Positions 1-7,297 of a stretch of 16,116 bases of DNA are shown here, piece by piece. Numbering within the stretch: the first letter of the stretch is position 1; each line of letters starts with the position of its first letter. Below the pieces are notes generated by a model, which did not search any database, was not told the origin of the DNA, and was given only the letters and a program-made list of their open reading frames with translations. This DNA is from an uncultured Mycoplasmatota bacterium (GTDB taxonomy: Bacteria; Bacillota_I; Bacilli_A; RF39; UBA660): positions 1-16,116 of the forward strand of contig UQVR01000025.1 in NCBI GenBank assembly GCA_900544625.1, in the 5' to 3' direction. Both the position numbers and the translations under genes were made by a program.

Positions 1-938
1 TCACCGAATAGTTTGCTTTTGATTATTTCATCTTTTTTATATAAAGTAAAATAATTTCCAAGTAATTTATTAAACTCTTCTTCAAAGCTTTTATGCATTC
101 CACCTTTTACTTTAAACGATATCGCGCGTTGTTCTATGGATGTATTTCTTTCTAACATTATTTTTAAAGATGGATAATCATTTAAAAATAAGTTATTAAC
201 TTTTATATGTCCATGGTCTGCTATTACAAAAACAATGGTATCTTCTAAGTCTTGGCATAATTCTTTAACTTTTTTATTTCGTTCTTTAATTAATTTATTT
301 GCTTCATTACTATCTGGGCCAAAATCATGCATTGTACTATCTGGTTCACTATCATATGCATAAATATATTTCTTACCATCTTTTTGACATTCTTTTTTTA
401 TTATTTCTAACATGTTATCTAAATCTTTATATGGACTATCACCAAATGGGAATAAAATTTTACTTTTGTATTTTCCTATTTCATTTATTTCATCAGTAAT
501 AGTTCTATTTATCAACAATTTATTTCTTATTTCATCATATTCTTTATTTACTTTTTGACTATCTTTTTCTATACCTCTGAATAACATTATTATTTTATCT
601 AATGGTTCAACATAAGAATACCATCCTAGATAACCATGCTCAACCGGATTTAAACCAGTCATGACTGAATATGTTGCAGCAGTTGTTGTTGCTGGGAATA
701 CTGTGGTTATCTCTTTTTTCCTATTTTTGATAAAGAAATCTTCTTTATCTAATACTCTATCAAGTATTCTTGATCCCATTCCATCAAATAATATAACTAC
801 AACATTTTTTGGTTGTTTTTTTTCTAATAATTTATCTACATAACTTAAAGTATTGTGTTGACAATCTAATTCAAAATATTTTCTTATTGAACAAGCTAAA
901 TTAGTTATACACTCATTATAATTATTTTTTACATGCAT
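1..938 (-). CDS. Alkaline phosphatase / type I phosphodiesterase superfamily enzyme (3' end off the window)
   Basis: The frame is open from an ATG at 938 to the left edge, so only the N-terminal 312 residues are visible. The order of metal-site motifs matches the alkaline phosphatase / nucleotide pyrophosphatase superfamily: ILFDGMG (Asp52), FPATTTAAT (nucleophile Thr at 85 or 86), HGYLGW (101-106), EPDSTMH (Asp200, His204), and ADHGH (Asp241, His242), with His282 a possible later ligand. Such enzymes use two metal ions to hydrolyse phosphomonoesters or phosphodiesters; the substrate cannot be read from sequence. No signal peptide or membrane helix is seen in the visible part, so it is probably cytoplasmic. 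The start is supported by an AGGA Shine-Dalgarno at 949-952, which overlaps the stop codon of the upstream membrane-protein gene and suggests translational coupling to it. The family call is firm; the specific activity is unknown. Confidence 0.85.
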   Translation of the reverse strand, partial: MHVKNNYNECITNLACSIRKYFELDCQHNTLSYVDKLLEKKQPKNVVVILFDGMGSRILDRVLDKEDFFIKNRKKEITTVFPATTTAATYSVMTGLNPVEHGYLGWYSYVEPLDKIIMLFRGIEKDSQKVNKEYDEIRNKLLINRTITDEINEIGKYKSKILFPFGDSPYKDLDNMLEIIKKECQKDGKKYIYAYDSEPDSTMHDFGPDSNEANKLIKERNKKVKELCQDLEDTIVFVIADHGHIKVNNLFLNDYPSLKIMLERNTSIEQRAISFKVKGGMHKSFEEEFNKLLGNYFTLYKKDEIIKSKLFG

Positions 939-950
939 TATTATCACATC

Positions 951-2555
951 CTACTTTAATTTAATTGTATATTCTCTATTTCTAATAGTAACTAATAAAT
1001 TAATTTCACTTGCTTCATTTATTTCACTAGTTGTTTCTAGTATTAATTTATTTATTTCTCGTGATGGGTTTGCATATTTTACATTTGCTTTTTTAGTGTT
1101 ACCATCTAATATATATTCTACTTCCAAAAAGTTTGATGCAAAGGCATTAGCATCATTTATATTTTGATATGAAGATGTTGTCTTATCTAAAATTAAATCA
1201 TAATCCATAACAATTAATGTGGACTTATTTTGATATGATGCTCCAGCTACTACAACATCCATACATTTATATTTATCAGTTTTATATCCACATTCATATT
1301 GATATTCATATCTATTTGTTATAAGTACAGATTTGATGTTTAATGACGACTCTTTTAATGATGTCCCTGAAAATGATATTGTTTCGTTTATTTTAGCATT
1401 TCTTACTCTTTTAACATCAATATATTGCACTGGATCTAATTTTACTGTGGTTGTTTTAGCTAAAAACGATTCACTTTTTGTTGATTCACCTTGATATAAT
1501 ACAACTTCAAATTTTTCACCTTTATATTTCTTATCTATTTCATATGCCATTATGTATGTTTTGGTAGTTGAAACAGAAATTACATCATTCATATAAGGAT
1601 CTCCATAGTCTAAGAAATTATTCCCTTTACTAAGAGATGGGTATACATAATTTTTATTATAATATAGTTTAAAGTTATTATAATTTATTCTTGAATCATT
1701 TCGAGAAGTATTTTTAACTTCAAAACGAATTACTATATAATACTTATTTTCATCTATGATGTTACCTTTTAAATCAATATTAGTTATCATGCTATCCATT
1801 ATTTTATAGGTCATTCCACTATTAGAAAATGTTTTATTCTCTTTATATGTATATCTTAATTTTTCAGTATTTTTATATATTACAAAACCTAAAAATACAA
1901 CTAATATTACCCCGATTAAATAAATTATTTTCTTATTTTCTAAATAGTAATATTTTAACTCTCTAGCAAATCTTCTTAAATTTCTTTTGGTTTTATATGT
2001 TTGAAAATTAAGACTTAATTCTATTTCTTCACTGTCTTCTTCAGTTATCTTTAGTTCTTTTAAATCATTTTTAAAATTAAATTTCTTAACATCAAATCCC
2101 AATGCTCTGATAGATAAAAATATTAAAAAGAAATAACTTGGATAATATATAATGTTAGCAAAATCACGGTATGTTCTGGCACTTGCTGTTGCCCACAGAC
2201 CTTTACTTAAAGAACTTATTAATACGGATGCTATAATTATTCCAATTAAAAGAATTATATAATAAAGTATTGTAAAAAAATATAATTTTGTGGGTTTCTT
2301 TTTTAATTTCAAAAGAACATATACTGATATTAAAGTAATTATCATAACTATTATAGCAACATATAACCAATTACTAATTGTTGATGATACTAAATCATCT
2401 GATACAATTACACTATAGTTATTTGCTACATATTCTTTGAAGAATCCTACTACTGTATTAGTTTTAATAATTATAAACACACTTAAAATAGCTAGAATAA
2501 AATGAATTTTTCTAAAGTTTTTGATCAAGAATGCATAAGGCTTTTTTAAAATCAT
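951..2555 (-). CDS. Five-helix membrane protein with large C-terminal domain, function unknown
   Basis: I do not recognise this 534-residue protein. Hydrophobic segments lie near residues 17-31, 63-83, 92-116, 135-153 and 209-226. A charged loop (about 155-205) follows the fourth helix. About 305 residues after the fifth helix are soluble, rich in Tyr, Asn and Lys, and contain a likely beta-sandwich part (about 245-345) with a 'YIVIRFEVKNTS' stretch like those of DUF4352-type extracytoplasmic domains; that resemblance is tentative. If the N-terminus is inside, the C-terminal domain is outside the cell. The frame can open at TTG 2564, but ATG 2555 is preferred because AAGGG (2566-2570) sits correctly for it. 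The gene follows a LysM gene and its terminator, and its stop is shared with the ribosome site of the phosphatase-like gene downstream. Confidence 0.75.
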   Translation of the reverse strand: MILKKPYAFLIKNFRKIHFILAILSVFIIIKTNTVVGFFKEYVANNYSVIVSDDLVSSTISNWLYVAIIVMIITLISVYVLLKLKKKPTKLYFFTILYYIILLIGIIIASVLISSLSKGLWATASARTYRDFANIIYYPSYFFLIFLSIRALGFDVKKFNFKNDLKELKITEEDSEEIELSLNFQTYKTKRNLRRFARELKYYYLENKKIIYLIGVILVVFLGFVIYKNTEKLRYTYKENKTFSNSGMTYKIMDSMITNIDLKGNIIDENKYYIVIRFEVKNTSRNDSRINYNNFKLYYNKNYVYPSLSKGNNFLDYGDPYMNDVISVSTTKTYIMAYEIDKKYKGEKFEVVLYQGESTKSESFLAKTTTVKLDPVQYIDVKRVRNAKINETISFSGTSLKESSLNIKSVLITNRYEYQYECGYKTDKYKCMDVVVAGASYQNKSTLIVMDYDLILDKTTSSYQNINDANAFASNFLEVEYILDGNTKKANVKYANPSREINKLILETTSEINEASEINLLVTIRNREYTIKLK

Positions 2556-2579
2556 TTTAACCAACCCTTTTCTTTAATA

Positions 2580-2609
2580 ATTTTATCAAAAAAAACAACC
2601 TTTTGTAAA
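2580..2609 (-). promoter_or_regulatory. Candidate promoter embedded in the LysM-gene terminator
   Basis: Reading the minus strand, TTTACA (2609-2604; 5 of 6 to the -35 consensus) is followed after 18 bases by TAAAAT (2585-2580; 5 of 6 to -10). Transcription would start near 2573, just before the AAGGG ribosome site of the membrane-protein gene. The -35 lies inside the terminator hairpin of the preceding gene, a compact way to end one unit and start the next. AT-rich DNA produces such matches by chance, so this is a weak call. Confidence 0.3.
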
Positions 2610-2616
2610 GTTGTTT
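2588..2616 (-). terminator. Intrinsic terminator directly after the LysM gene
   Basis: On the minus strand AAACAACTTT pairs with AAGGTTGTTT (10 bp, one G-T pair, loop ACAA) and runs into a T tract down to 2588. It begins on the base after the LysM gene's TAG stop (2619-2617), so the stem forms immediately behind the last ribosome. The stem is AT-rich but the T tract is long. Confidence 0.65.
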
Positions 2617-3066
2617 CTATCTTTTTGTTACTAATACTTGATCTTTTAATAAGTATATTGTTTCATTTTGATTAAGTAAGTCTAACTTTGATATTTTAAA
2701 TAATTTACTTACTGTATCTAGTGTGTCTCCTTCTGCAGTTATATAATAACTATAATTATTTTTAGGAATTAGTATTTCTTGACCAGGATAGATATAATCT
2801 TCCATTTCAAGGCCATTTAAACTTGCAAGTAATGTCGGATTAATATTATATTTTTCTGCTATTTTATATAGCGAGTCTCCGCTTTCTATTATATATGTAT
2901 TAAAGTATTTATCTTCATTTTTAGGAACTATTATTTCCATTCCTGCTCTTAATTCACTATCAAAATATAGATTATTTAACCGCATTAAGTCTTGCACAGA
3001 TATATTAAATTTACTTGCTAATGTCTTAATATTTTCTCCATCTTTTACCAAATAGTTATTAAACAT
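2617..3066 (-). CDS. Protein made of three LysM domains
   Basis: This 149-residue protein consists almost entirely of three LysM repeats, at about 3-49, 56-101 and 106-148. Each has the hallmark pattern of a G(E/D)xxxxIA/VSKxF/Y start, an Asn in the middle (LNN, LNG, LNQ) and a closing 'G.EI(I/L)(I/V)PK'-type strand. LysM domains bind N-acetylglucosamine-containing glycans such as peptidoglycan. No catalytic domain and no signal peptide are present, so it either acts inside the cell (as some spore-envelope LysM proteins do) or leaves by another route. The start is well supported: AGGAG lies 7 bases upstream of the ATG. It sits 42 bases after the preceding anchored-protein gene and is followed at once by a terminator. 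Confidence 0.85.
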   Translation of the reverse strand: MFNNYLVKDGENIKTLASKFNISVQDLMRLNNLYFDSELRAGMEIIVPKNEDKYFNTYIIESGDSLYKIAEKYNINPTLLASLNGLEMEDYIYPGQEILIPKNNYSYYITAEGDTLDTVSKLFKISKLDLLNQNETIYLLKDQVLVTKR

Positions 3067-3108
3067 ATTATCACTCCTAGTATAAGATATGTTTAATTAT
3101 TATTTTGG

Positions 3109-4182
3109 TTAGTCTATAAAAATCATATTTGTGTTATTAAATTCCCATTCACTATATTTAAGTAAAGGTTTTTCTCCATATAATGGATTAAAATAATATA
3201 ATGTATCTTTTGATATGTAGTATATATCTAAATTATCTACTTTAACTATTTTACTTACATCTTTATTTGTTACTAAATAGTCTTTTTTAAATGTTCCATA
3301 AAGTTTTGTATCTTTTAAAGTATAATTATAATATTCGGTATTGTAAAAACTTAGTCTATTGTTCTTTAATTTTTGATTAGTAACCTTTTCCCATTTACCA
3401 TCATTATTTACTTTATATTCTGTTTTATAAATATCTTTTTTCTTTAAATCTATATAATATTCAAGTTCACTCTTATTATCATATAAATATACTTTGTTTT
3501 TATAGTCTCCGAGAAAATAACTATCAAAATATAAATCATATCTTAGTTTTATTTCACTAGTTTTGCCATTTTTAAATGTTATCAAGTTTATTTTAGAAAA
3601 TTGGTAATCATTATTATAATCAGGTACTAATAAGTAATCTTTAGTTTGATATATTAAATTCAATTTATATAGATCTTTATTGAATAAACTAATTGTTGTA
3701 TTTTTCTTAGGACTTAAATATACAAATTCATGGTAATTCCATAACAAAAATTTATGATTTTCTAACGAATCTATTTGAATATTTTTATATATATCATTTT
3801 TTTTAAATTCATTAGTATTATTTGGATAGAAAAACCCTTCTTCATTAGAGCATACATCATATAAATTTATATTTTTAGCTTTAAATGATAAACATGTATA
3901 GTTATCATTCTTAGTAATTTTTATATCTTCCACTAACTTTCTTTTGTTAGTATATTTATCAAATGATATAACTTCATATTCTTTATTATCTAATGTAAAT
4001 ATAAAACTATAATACTTTTCTTTTTTGTGATAATTTTCATTTACTTTAACGTCATTTATAGTATATTCTAGATTATAATTATGTGTTGCATTTAAAAAGT
4101 AAATGAATATAGTAAATATCACAACTAAAAATATAATTAGATTTAATAATTTTCTTTTATTTACTTTCTTCTGCATGACCAT
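3109..4182 (-). CDS. Membrane-anchored extracytoplasmic protein, function unknown
   Basis: A 357-residue protein with a Lys/Arg-rich N-terminus (KKVNKRK) and one hydrophobic segment at about 12-31, consistent with an uncleaved signal anchor that places the remaining ~325 residues outside the membrane. The outer part is very rich in Tyr, Asn, Lys and Asp and has many short strand-like repeats (for example 'YLSPKKNTTISLFNKDLYKLNLIYQTKDYLLVPDYN'-like segments, about 160-200), which would suit a beta-propeller or similar fold, but no family is recognised. The frame overlaps the 3' end of the PH-domain gene by 26 bases, so the two are probably translated from one message. ATG 4176 (third codon) is an alternative start; neither has a strong ribosome site. 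Confidence 0.65.
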   Translation of the reverse strand: MVMQKKVNKRKLLNLIIFLVVIFTIFIYFLNATHNYNLEYTINDVKVNENYHKKEKYYSFIFTLDNKEYEVISFDKYTNKRKLVEDIKITKNDNYTCLSFKAKNINLYDVCSNEEGFFYPNNTNEFKKNDIYKNIQIDSLENHKFLLWNYHEFVYLSPKKNTTISLFNKDLYKLNLIYQTKDYLLVPDYNNDYQFSKINLITFKNGKTSEIKLRYDLYFDSYFLGDYKNKVYLYDNKSELEYYIDLKKKDIYKTEYKVNNDGKWEKVTNQKLKNNRLSFYNTEYYNYTLKDTKLYGTFKKDYLVTNKDVSKIVKVDNLDIYYISKDTLYYFNPLYGEKPLLKYSEWEFNNTNMIFID

Positions 4183-4600
4183 ATTTTTGTTTTTCTTCCA
4201 TCATCATTTCTGTTATGCTTGTTTCTATTTCATCAAGTCCACTTTTTGGAAGATTAGATATTGCTACTTCTTCTTTAACTGTATCTATTTTAATTTTCCC
4301 CCAAATTAGGCCTTGATATACAAATAAGTCATTGTATAGATCTGGTGTAATTGAACTTAAGAAATATCCCCAAACAACACGTTTTTGGCCTATTAAAATT
4401 CTTTTGTTTGTTAAAACAACTACACATGTTTGAAATATGTCGTAAAACTTATCGTTTTTTTGACCTGCAAAAGCAAAAGTTACAAATTCTCCAGGATTTA
4501 GATGTTTTTCTACAACATTACAATGGTCCTTTAAATTCCATACTACTCCACCTGGATGTTTGCGTTTAAATTCTAGCGCTTTATCATAAACTTGTCCCAT
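4157..4600 (-). CDS. Bacterial PH (pleckstrin-like) domain protein
   Basis: A 147-residue soluble protein. The central 'VVLTNKRILIGQKR' (61-74) is the signature strand pair of bacterial PH-like domains, and the layout N-terminal helix, PH core (about 38-120), C-terminal acidic helix (about 121-140) fits single-domain members known from low-GC Firmicutes. The biochemical role of these proteins is poorly defined; membrane or protein binding is the usual guess. The frame could open at TTG 4612, but ATG 4600 is preferred because GGTGAT (4609-4604), an exact match to the 3' end of 16S rRNA, sits just upstream. It overlaps the next gene by 26 bases. Confidence 0.75.
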   Translation of the reverse strand: MGQVYDKALEFKRKHPGGVVWNLKDHCNVVEKHLNPGEFVTFAFAGQKNDKFYDIFQTCVVVLTNKRILIGQKRVVWGYFLSSITPDLYNDLFVYQGLIWGKIKIDTVKEEVAISNLPKSGLDEIETSITEMMMEEKQKYGHAEESK

Positions 4601-4616
4601 AATATCACCCAATTAT

Positions 4617-4645
4617 ATTTTATAATAAATTTTCTAATTTGGCAA
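4617..4645 (-). promoter_or_regulatory. Candidate promoter of the PH-domain gene
   Basis: On the minus strand TTGCCA (4645-4640) and TAAAAT (4622-4617) are separated by 17 bases, 5 of 6 matches each. The predicted start near 4610 leaves a leader of only about 10 bases containing the GGTGAT ribosome site. Confidence 0.35.
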
Positions 4646-4648
4646 TTG

Positions 4649-5587
4649 TTACTTTAAATATTTACTGTATACCCAACGATTATTATAAATTTGTGTCCAA
4701 TTATTTTTTGTTTTCATAACGCTAACGGTAGTATTGTTAGGAACTCTATATAAAATAATGTTTCCATTTGGTTTATTTCTAACATTTAATAAAGCTGCAG
4801 TAGTGCTTTTAGATTCATAATAATTTTTTGGTTTAGATTTTGTAATATAATTACTTGCGACATATTCCTTATCATTTAATTTAGCCCAACCATTATTAAT
4901 ACTTTCTACCTTAATTTTAGTATCTTTATGTAAAAGATTTACAAATTTGTAATTAACACCTGGTCCATATCTAATATTTAAGTTAGCTGTTGTATAATAA
5001 ATATTATCATCTGTGCTTTCTTCATCTATGATCTTAATAAAGTTAATGTTTCTATTATTTTTTATTGTTGTAAAATTTGGATCTATGAACATACCATGTT
5101 CTGGTTTAATGTTATATTCTGTTGTTTTTAAAATCCATAAACCTAGATTATTTTTTGCCCAACCCGAACCAGACATTTTACCTCGACCTAAAGTTATATG
5201 AAAGTGTGGCCCAGTTGCAAAACCATCTGCACCTTTTGGAAATATTACTTCACCACGTTTATAAATTTTACCTTTGTAAACGTTTCTTAAATCTTTGTCT
5301 TCCGGATGAACTACCATTATTGTAATATAATCTGTAAATGTTGGAGTTATTACTGGAGTTGTACTTTCAAGCCATATTGTATTTGATGCTCTTAGTCCTA
5401 CACCATAAACCTTTTTTACTATTAATTCATTACATGGACAATAAAAGTAACTGTTACTACCAGAACCACAAGCATCATCAATCGGATAATCTTTTAAATT
5501 ACCTTCAGAATGTCTTTTATGTGTATAATTATCGTCATAACCTTGAGTTATATTCATTATTCTTAGTGGATAAGTTAAATAATTCAT
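4649..5587 (-). CDS. Phage-type endolysin: M23-like peptidase plus two SH3b domains
   Basis: A 312-residue protein. The N-terminal domain (1-175) looks like a zinc endopeptidase of the M23/LytM type. His26 with Asp37 (in 'YPIDDACG', then 'YFYCPCNELIVKKVYG') corresponds to the first metal motif, and GPHFH (127-130: His128, His130) to the HxH motif; His94 may also take part. Two bacterial SH3 domains follow (about 197-247, with NLNIRYGPG; and 263-312, with LLNVRNKPNG), which bind the cell wall. The opening 'MNYLTYPLRIMNITQGY' and the whole layout resemble endolysins of gut Firmicute prophages. There is no signal peptide, as expected for a lysin that needs a holin, yet no holin or structural phage gene is nearby. 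GAGGTGA (5597-5591) supports the ATG start. It is the first gene leftward from a divergent junction. Confidence 0.8.
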   Translation of the reverse strand: MNYLTYPLRIMNITQGYDDNYTHKRHSEGNLKDYPIDDACGSGSNSYFYCPCNELIVKKVYGVGLRASNTIWLESTTPVITPTFTDYITIMVVHPEDKDLRNVYKGKIYKRGEVIFPKGADGFATGPHFHITLGRGKMSGSGWAKNNLGLWILKTTEYNIKPEHGMFIDPNFTTIKNNRNINFIKIIDEESTDDNIYYTTANLNIRYGPGVNYKFVNLLHKDTKIKVESINNGWAKLNDKEYVASNYITKSKPKNYYESKSTTAALLNVRNKPNGNIILYRVPNNTTVSVMKTKNNWTQIYNNRWVYSKYLK

Positions 5588-5602
5588 GTTTCACCTCACT
5601 AT

Positions 5603-5630
5603 ATTATATGAACTAGTCCACCTTTTTCAA
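5603..5630 (-). promoter_or_regulatory. Candidate promoter of the endolysin gene
   Basis: On the minus strand TTGAAA (5630-5625, 5 of 6) is followed after 16 bases by a perfect TATAAT (5608-5603). The predicted start, about 5596, would fall at the ribosome site itself, so the leader would be only about 9 bases or the true start is offset. Confidence 0.4.
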
Positions 5631-5637
5631 AGTGCGT

Positions 5638-5666
5638 TTGTCTATATTTTAAATGCGTGTTATAAT
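5638..5666 (+). promoter_or_regulatory. Extended -10 promoter of the plus-strand acyltransferase gene
   Basis: TTGTCT (5638-5643), a 17-base spacer, and TGT-TATAAT (5658-5666) with a perfect -10 and the TGn extension. It drives the only plus-strand intact gene in the window and is back to back with the endolysin promoter. The ATG is only 15 bases past the -10. Confidence 0.5.
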
Positions 5667-5681
5667 TATGGCGAGGTATTT

Positions 5682-6437
5682 ATGAAAAAAATATATTATT
5701 ATGATGATTTTGATAGCGATGTTGTTAAATCTAAAAACCAAGAGTATGTTTTAAAAACTAATTATAAATGGATTAACAAAAATATCTTTTATGCAATCTG
5801 GTCTTATGTAATTTATTGGATATTTTTGTTAATAAGTTTTTTTTATATAAAATTATTTTTGCATGTTAGTATTAAAAATAGGAAAGTTTTGAAAGGAAAA
5901 TGCAATTATTATTTATATATTAATCATACGCAAGAAGTTGGTGATGCTTTTATTCCCCCGTTTATAACCAGATATAAAAGACCATTTTATGTTGTTAATA
6001 AAGCCAACTTAGGAATTCCTGTGTTAGGTAAATTACTTCCTTTATTAGGTGCTATTGTTATACCTGATGGAATTCATGATATGTTAAAATTTAGAGAAGC
6101 ATTAAAATTCTATGGGAATAAACATCCAATCATTATATATCCTGAAGCTCATGTATGGCCATATTATACAAAAATTAGGCCATTTAAAAATAGCGCTTTT
6201 CAATTAGCTATTGAAGAAAGAAAAGAAGTATACTCTGCAACTACAACTTACAAAAAAAGTAAGATATTTAAAAAACCAAAAATTGTAGTTTATGTTGATG
6301 GGCCATTTTATGTTGATAACTCACTTACTAAAAAAGAAAAAAGTAACGAATTAGCTAAAATTGTAAGAGATAAAATGATTGAGAGAAGCAAAATGTCCAA
6401 TGTGGAATATGTGATATATAAAAAGAAGGATAATTAA
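5682..6437 (+). CDS. PlsC-like acyltransferase with HTQ-type motif
   Basis: A 251-residue member of the PlsC/lysophospholipid acyltransferase family. The acyltransferase motif I appears as NHTQEVGD (81-88), so His82 and Asp88 are five residues apart instead of the usual four; this NHTQ..GDA form recurs, as far as I recall, in a Firmicute subfamily. Motif III is IYPEAHVWPY (152-161) and a substrate-binding stretch is RPFKNSAFQLA (166-176). One membrane helix lies at 37-61, placing the active site at the membrane face. The open frame reaches back to 5586, but ATG 5682 is the real start: GAGG (5673-5676) is properly spaced and a promoter lies between. It converges on a second PlsC-like gene and shares TTAA with it. 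Donor and acceptor are unknown. Confidence 0.8.
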   Translation: MKKIYYYDDFDSDVVKSKNQEYVLKTNYKWINKNIFYAIWSYVIYWIFLLISFFYIKLFLHVSIKNRKVLKGKCNYYLYINHTQEVGDAFIPPFITRYKRPFYVVNKANLGIPVLGKLLPLLGAIVIPDGIHDMLKFREALKFYGNKHPIIIYPEAHVWPYYTKIRPFKNSAFQLAIEERKEVYSATTTYKKSKIFKKPKIVVYVDGPFYVDNSLTKKEKSNELAKIVRDKMIERSKMSNVEYVIYKKKDN

Positions 6438-7297
6438 ATATCTTTCCAACCTGCGATATCATTAATATCAAACTCATATTTTAGTTTTTTGTTATAGGCA
6501 TTTTCATATGCTTTTTTTCTTGCTTCATAATCAACTTCAGCCATTTTAATTGAATCACTTTTAATAGATTCATTGGCTTCAGGATAAATAACTTTGTTAA
6601 TTATAACTCTATATTTTACAACATTAAATTCGCAATTGTCTGTAATATCTGTATCAATCATTTTAACAAAACAAGAAATAACTGGAACATCTAGTTCATG
6701 AGCAAATTGATAGGCTCCACGCTTGCATGGTCTTGGAAGTCTATAATTAAACCACATCTCTTCTTCTGGATAAATTAAAACAATATTTCCTTTAGAAAGT
6801 ATTTTTTTTAATTCAGGAACAAACTTTTTAATTATATAATTTGGACTTTTTGATAAAGGAATTACTTCAATATTATTAAAAAGAAAACCTAAAAATCCTG
6901 GCATAGCTAAATTTGTATCCTGAACAACAATATATAGTTTTTTATGTAACTTCTCTTCCACAATTTTTCTAATATTGTAGCTGTCTAAAGGGTTAAAATG
7001 ATTACTTGTTATTATTGCTCCATTTGTTAAATCAACATTTTCTAGTTTCTCTAAACCAATTATATCAATATTTGGATATATTTCTTTGGCTATCTTTTTT
7101 ACTGTCTTATTAGCAATCTTATTTTTAATAAAATATATTGAACTTTTTTTATTTCGATAGAATTTATTTATACAATTATTTATTTCTTCTTCACTAAGAT
7201 TGGGGTCTTTGATTTCAACTTTTTTATTTAGTTCATTATTTTCAATATTTGTTTTTATATTGTTGATAACTTCTTTTTTACTTCCACCGATTATCAT
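6434..7297 (-). CDS. PlsC-like acyltransferase closing the acyl/glycosyl operon
   Basis: A 287-residue protein. Motif I is canonical, NHFNPLD (99-105: His100, Asp105, HX4D), motif III is IYPEEEMW (175-182), and PRPCKRGAYQFA (188-199) is the usual substrate-binding segment. The family moves a fatty acyl chain from acyl-ACP or acyl-CoA to a lysolipid or similar hydroxyl. An N-terminal ~85-residue extension, partly basic and amphipathic, precedes the catalytic core; no clear transmembrane helix is seen. ATG overlaps the stop of the upstream GT8 gene (ATGA), and the gene is last in the operon with an acyl-activating ligase and ACP, so an acyl-ACP donor made by its own operon is a natural inference. 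The final codons overlap the convergent acyltransferase by 4 bases, and no hairpin terminator is seen between them. Confidence 0.85.
   Translation of the reverse strand: MIIGGSKKEVINNIKTNIENNELNKKVEIKDPNLSEEEINNCINKFYRNKKSSIYFIKNKIANKTVKKIAKEIYPNIDIIGLEKLENVDLTNGAIITSNHFNPLDSYNIRKIVEEKLHKKLYIVVQDTNLAMPGFLGFLFNNIEVIPLSKSPNYIIKKFVPELKKILSKGNIVLIYPEEEMWFNYRLPRPCKRGAYQFAHELDVPVISCFVKMIDTDITDNCEFNVVKYRVIINKVIYPEANESIKSDSIKMAEVDYEARKKAYENAYNKKLKYEFDINDIAGWKDI

Noticed and set aside
299..843. Plus-strand open frames within the phosphatase-like gene
   Set aside because: They lie opposite a well-conserved catalytic protein, have no ribosome sites, and encode Phe/Leu/Tyr-rich sequence typical of antisense reading of AT-rich DNA.
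5586..5681. N-terminal extension of the plus-strand acyltransferase back to 5586
   Set aside because: The extension crosses the divergent promoters, lacks a ribosome site, and would overlap the endolysin start. ATG 5682 has GAGG and a promoter just upstream.
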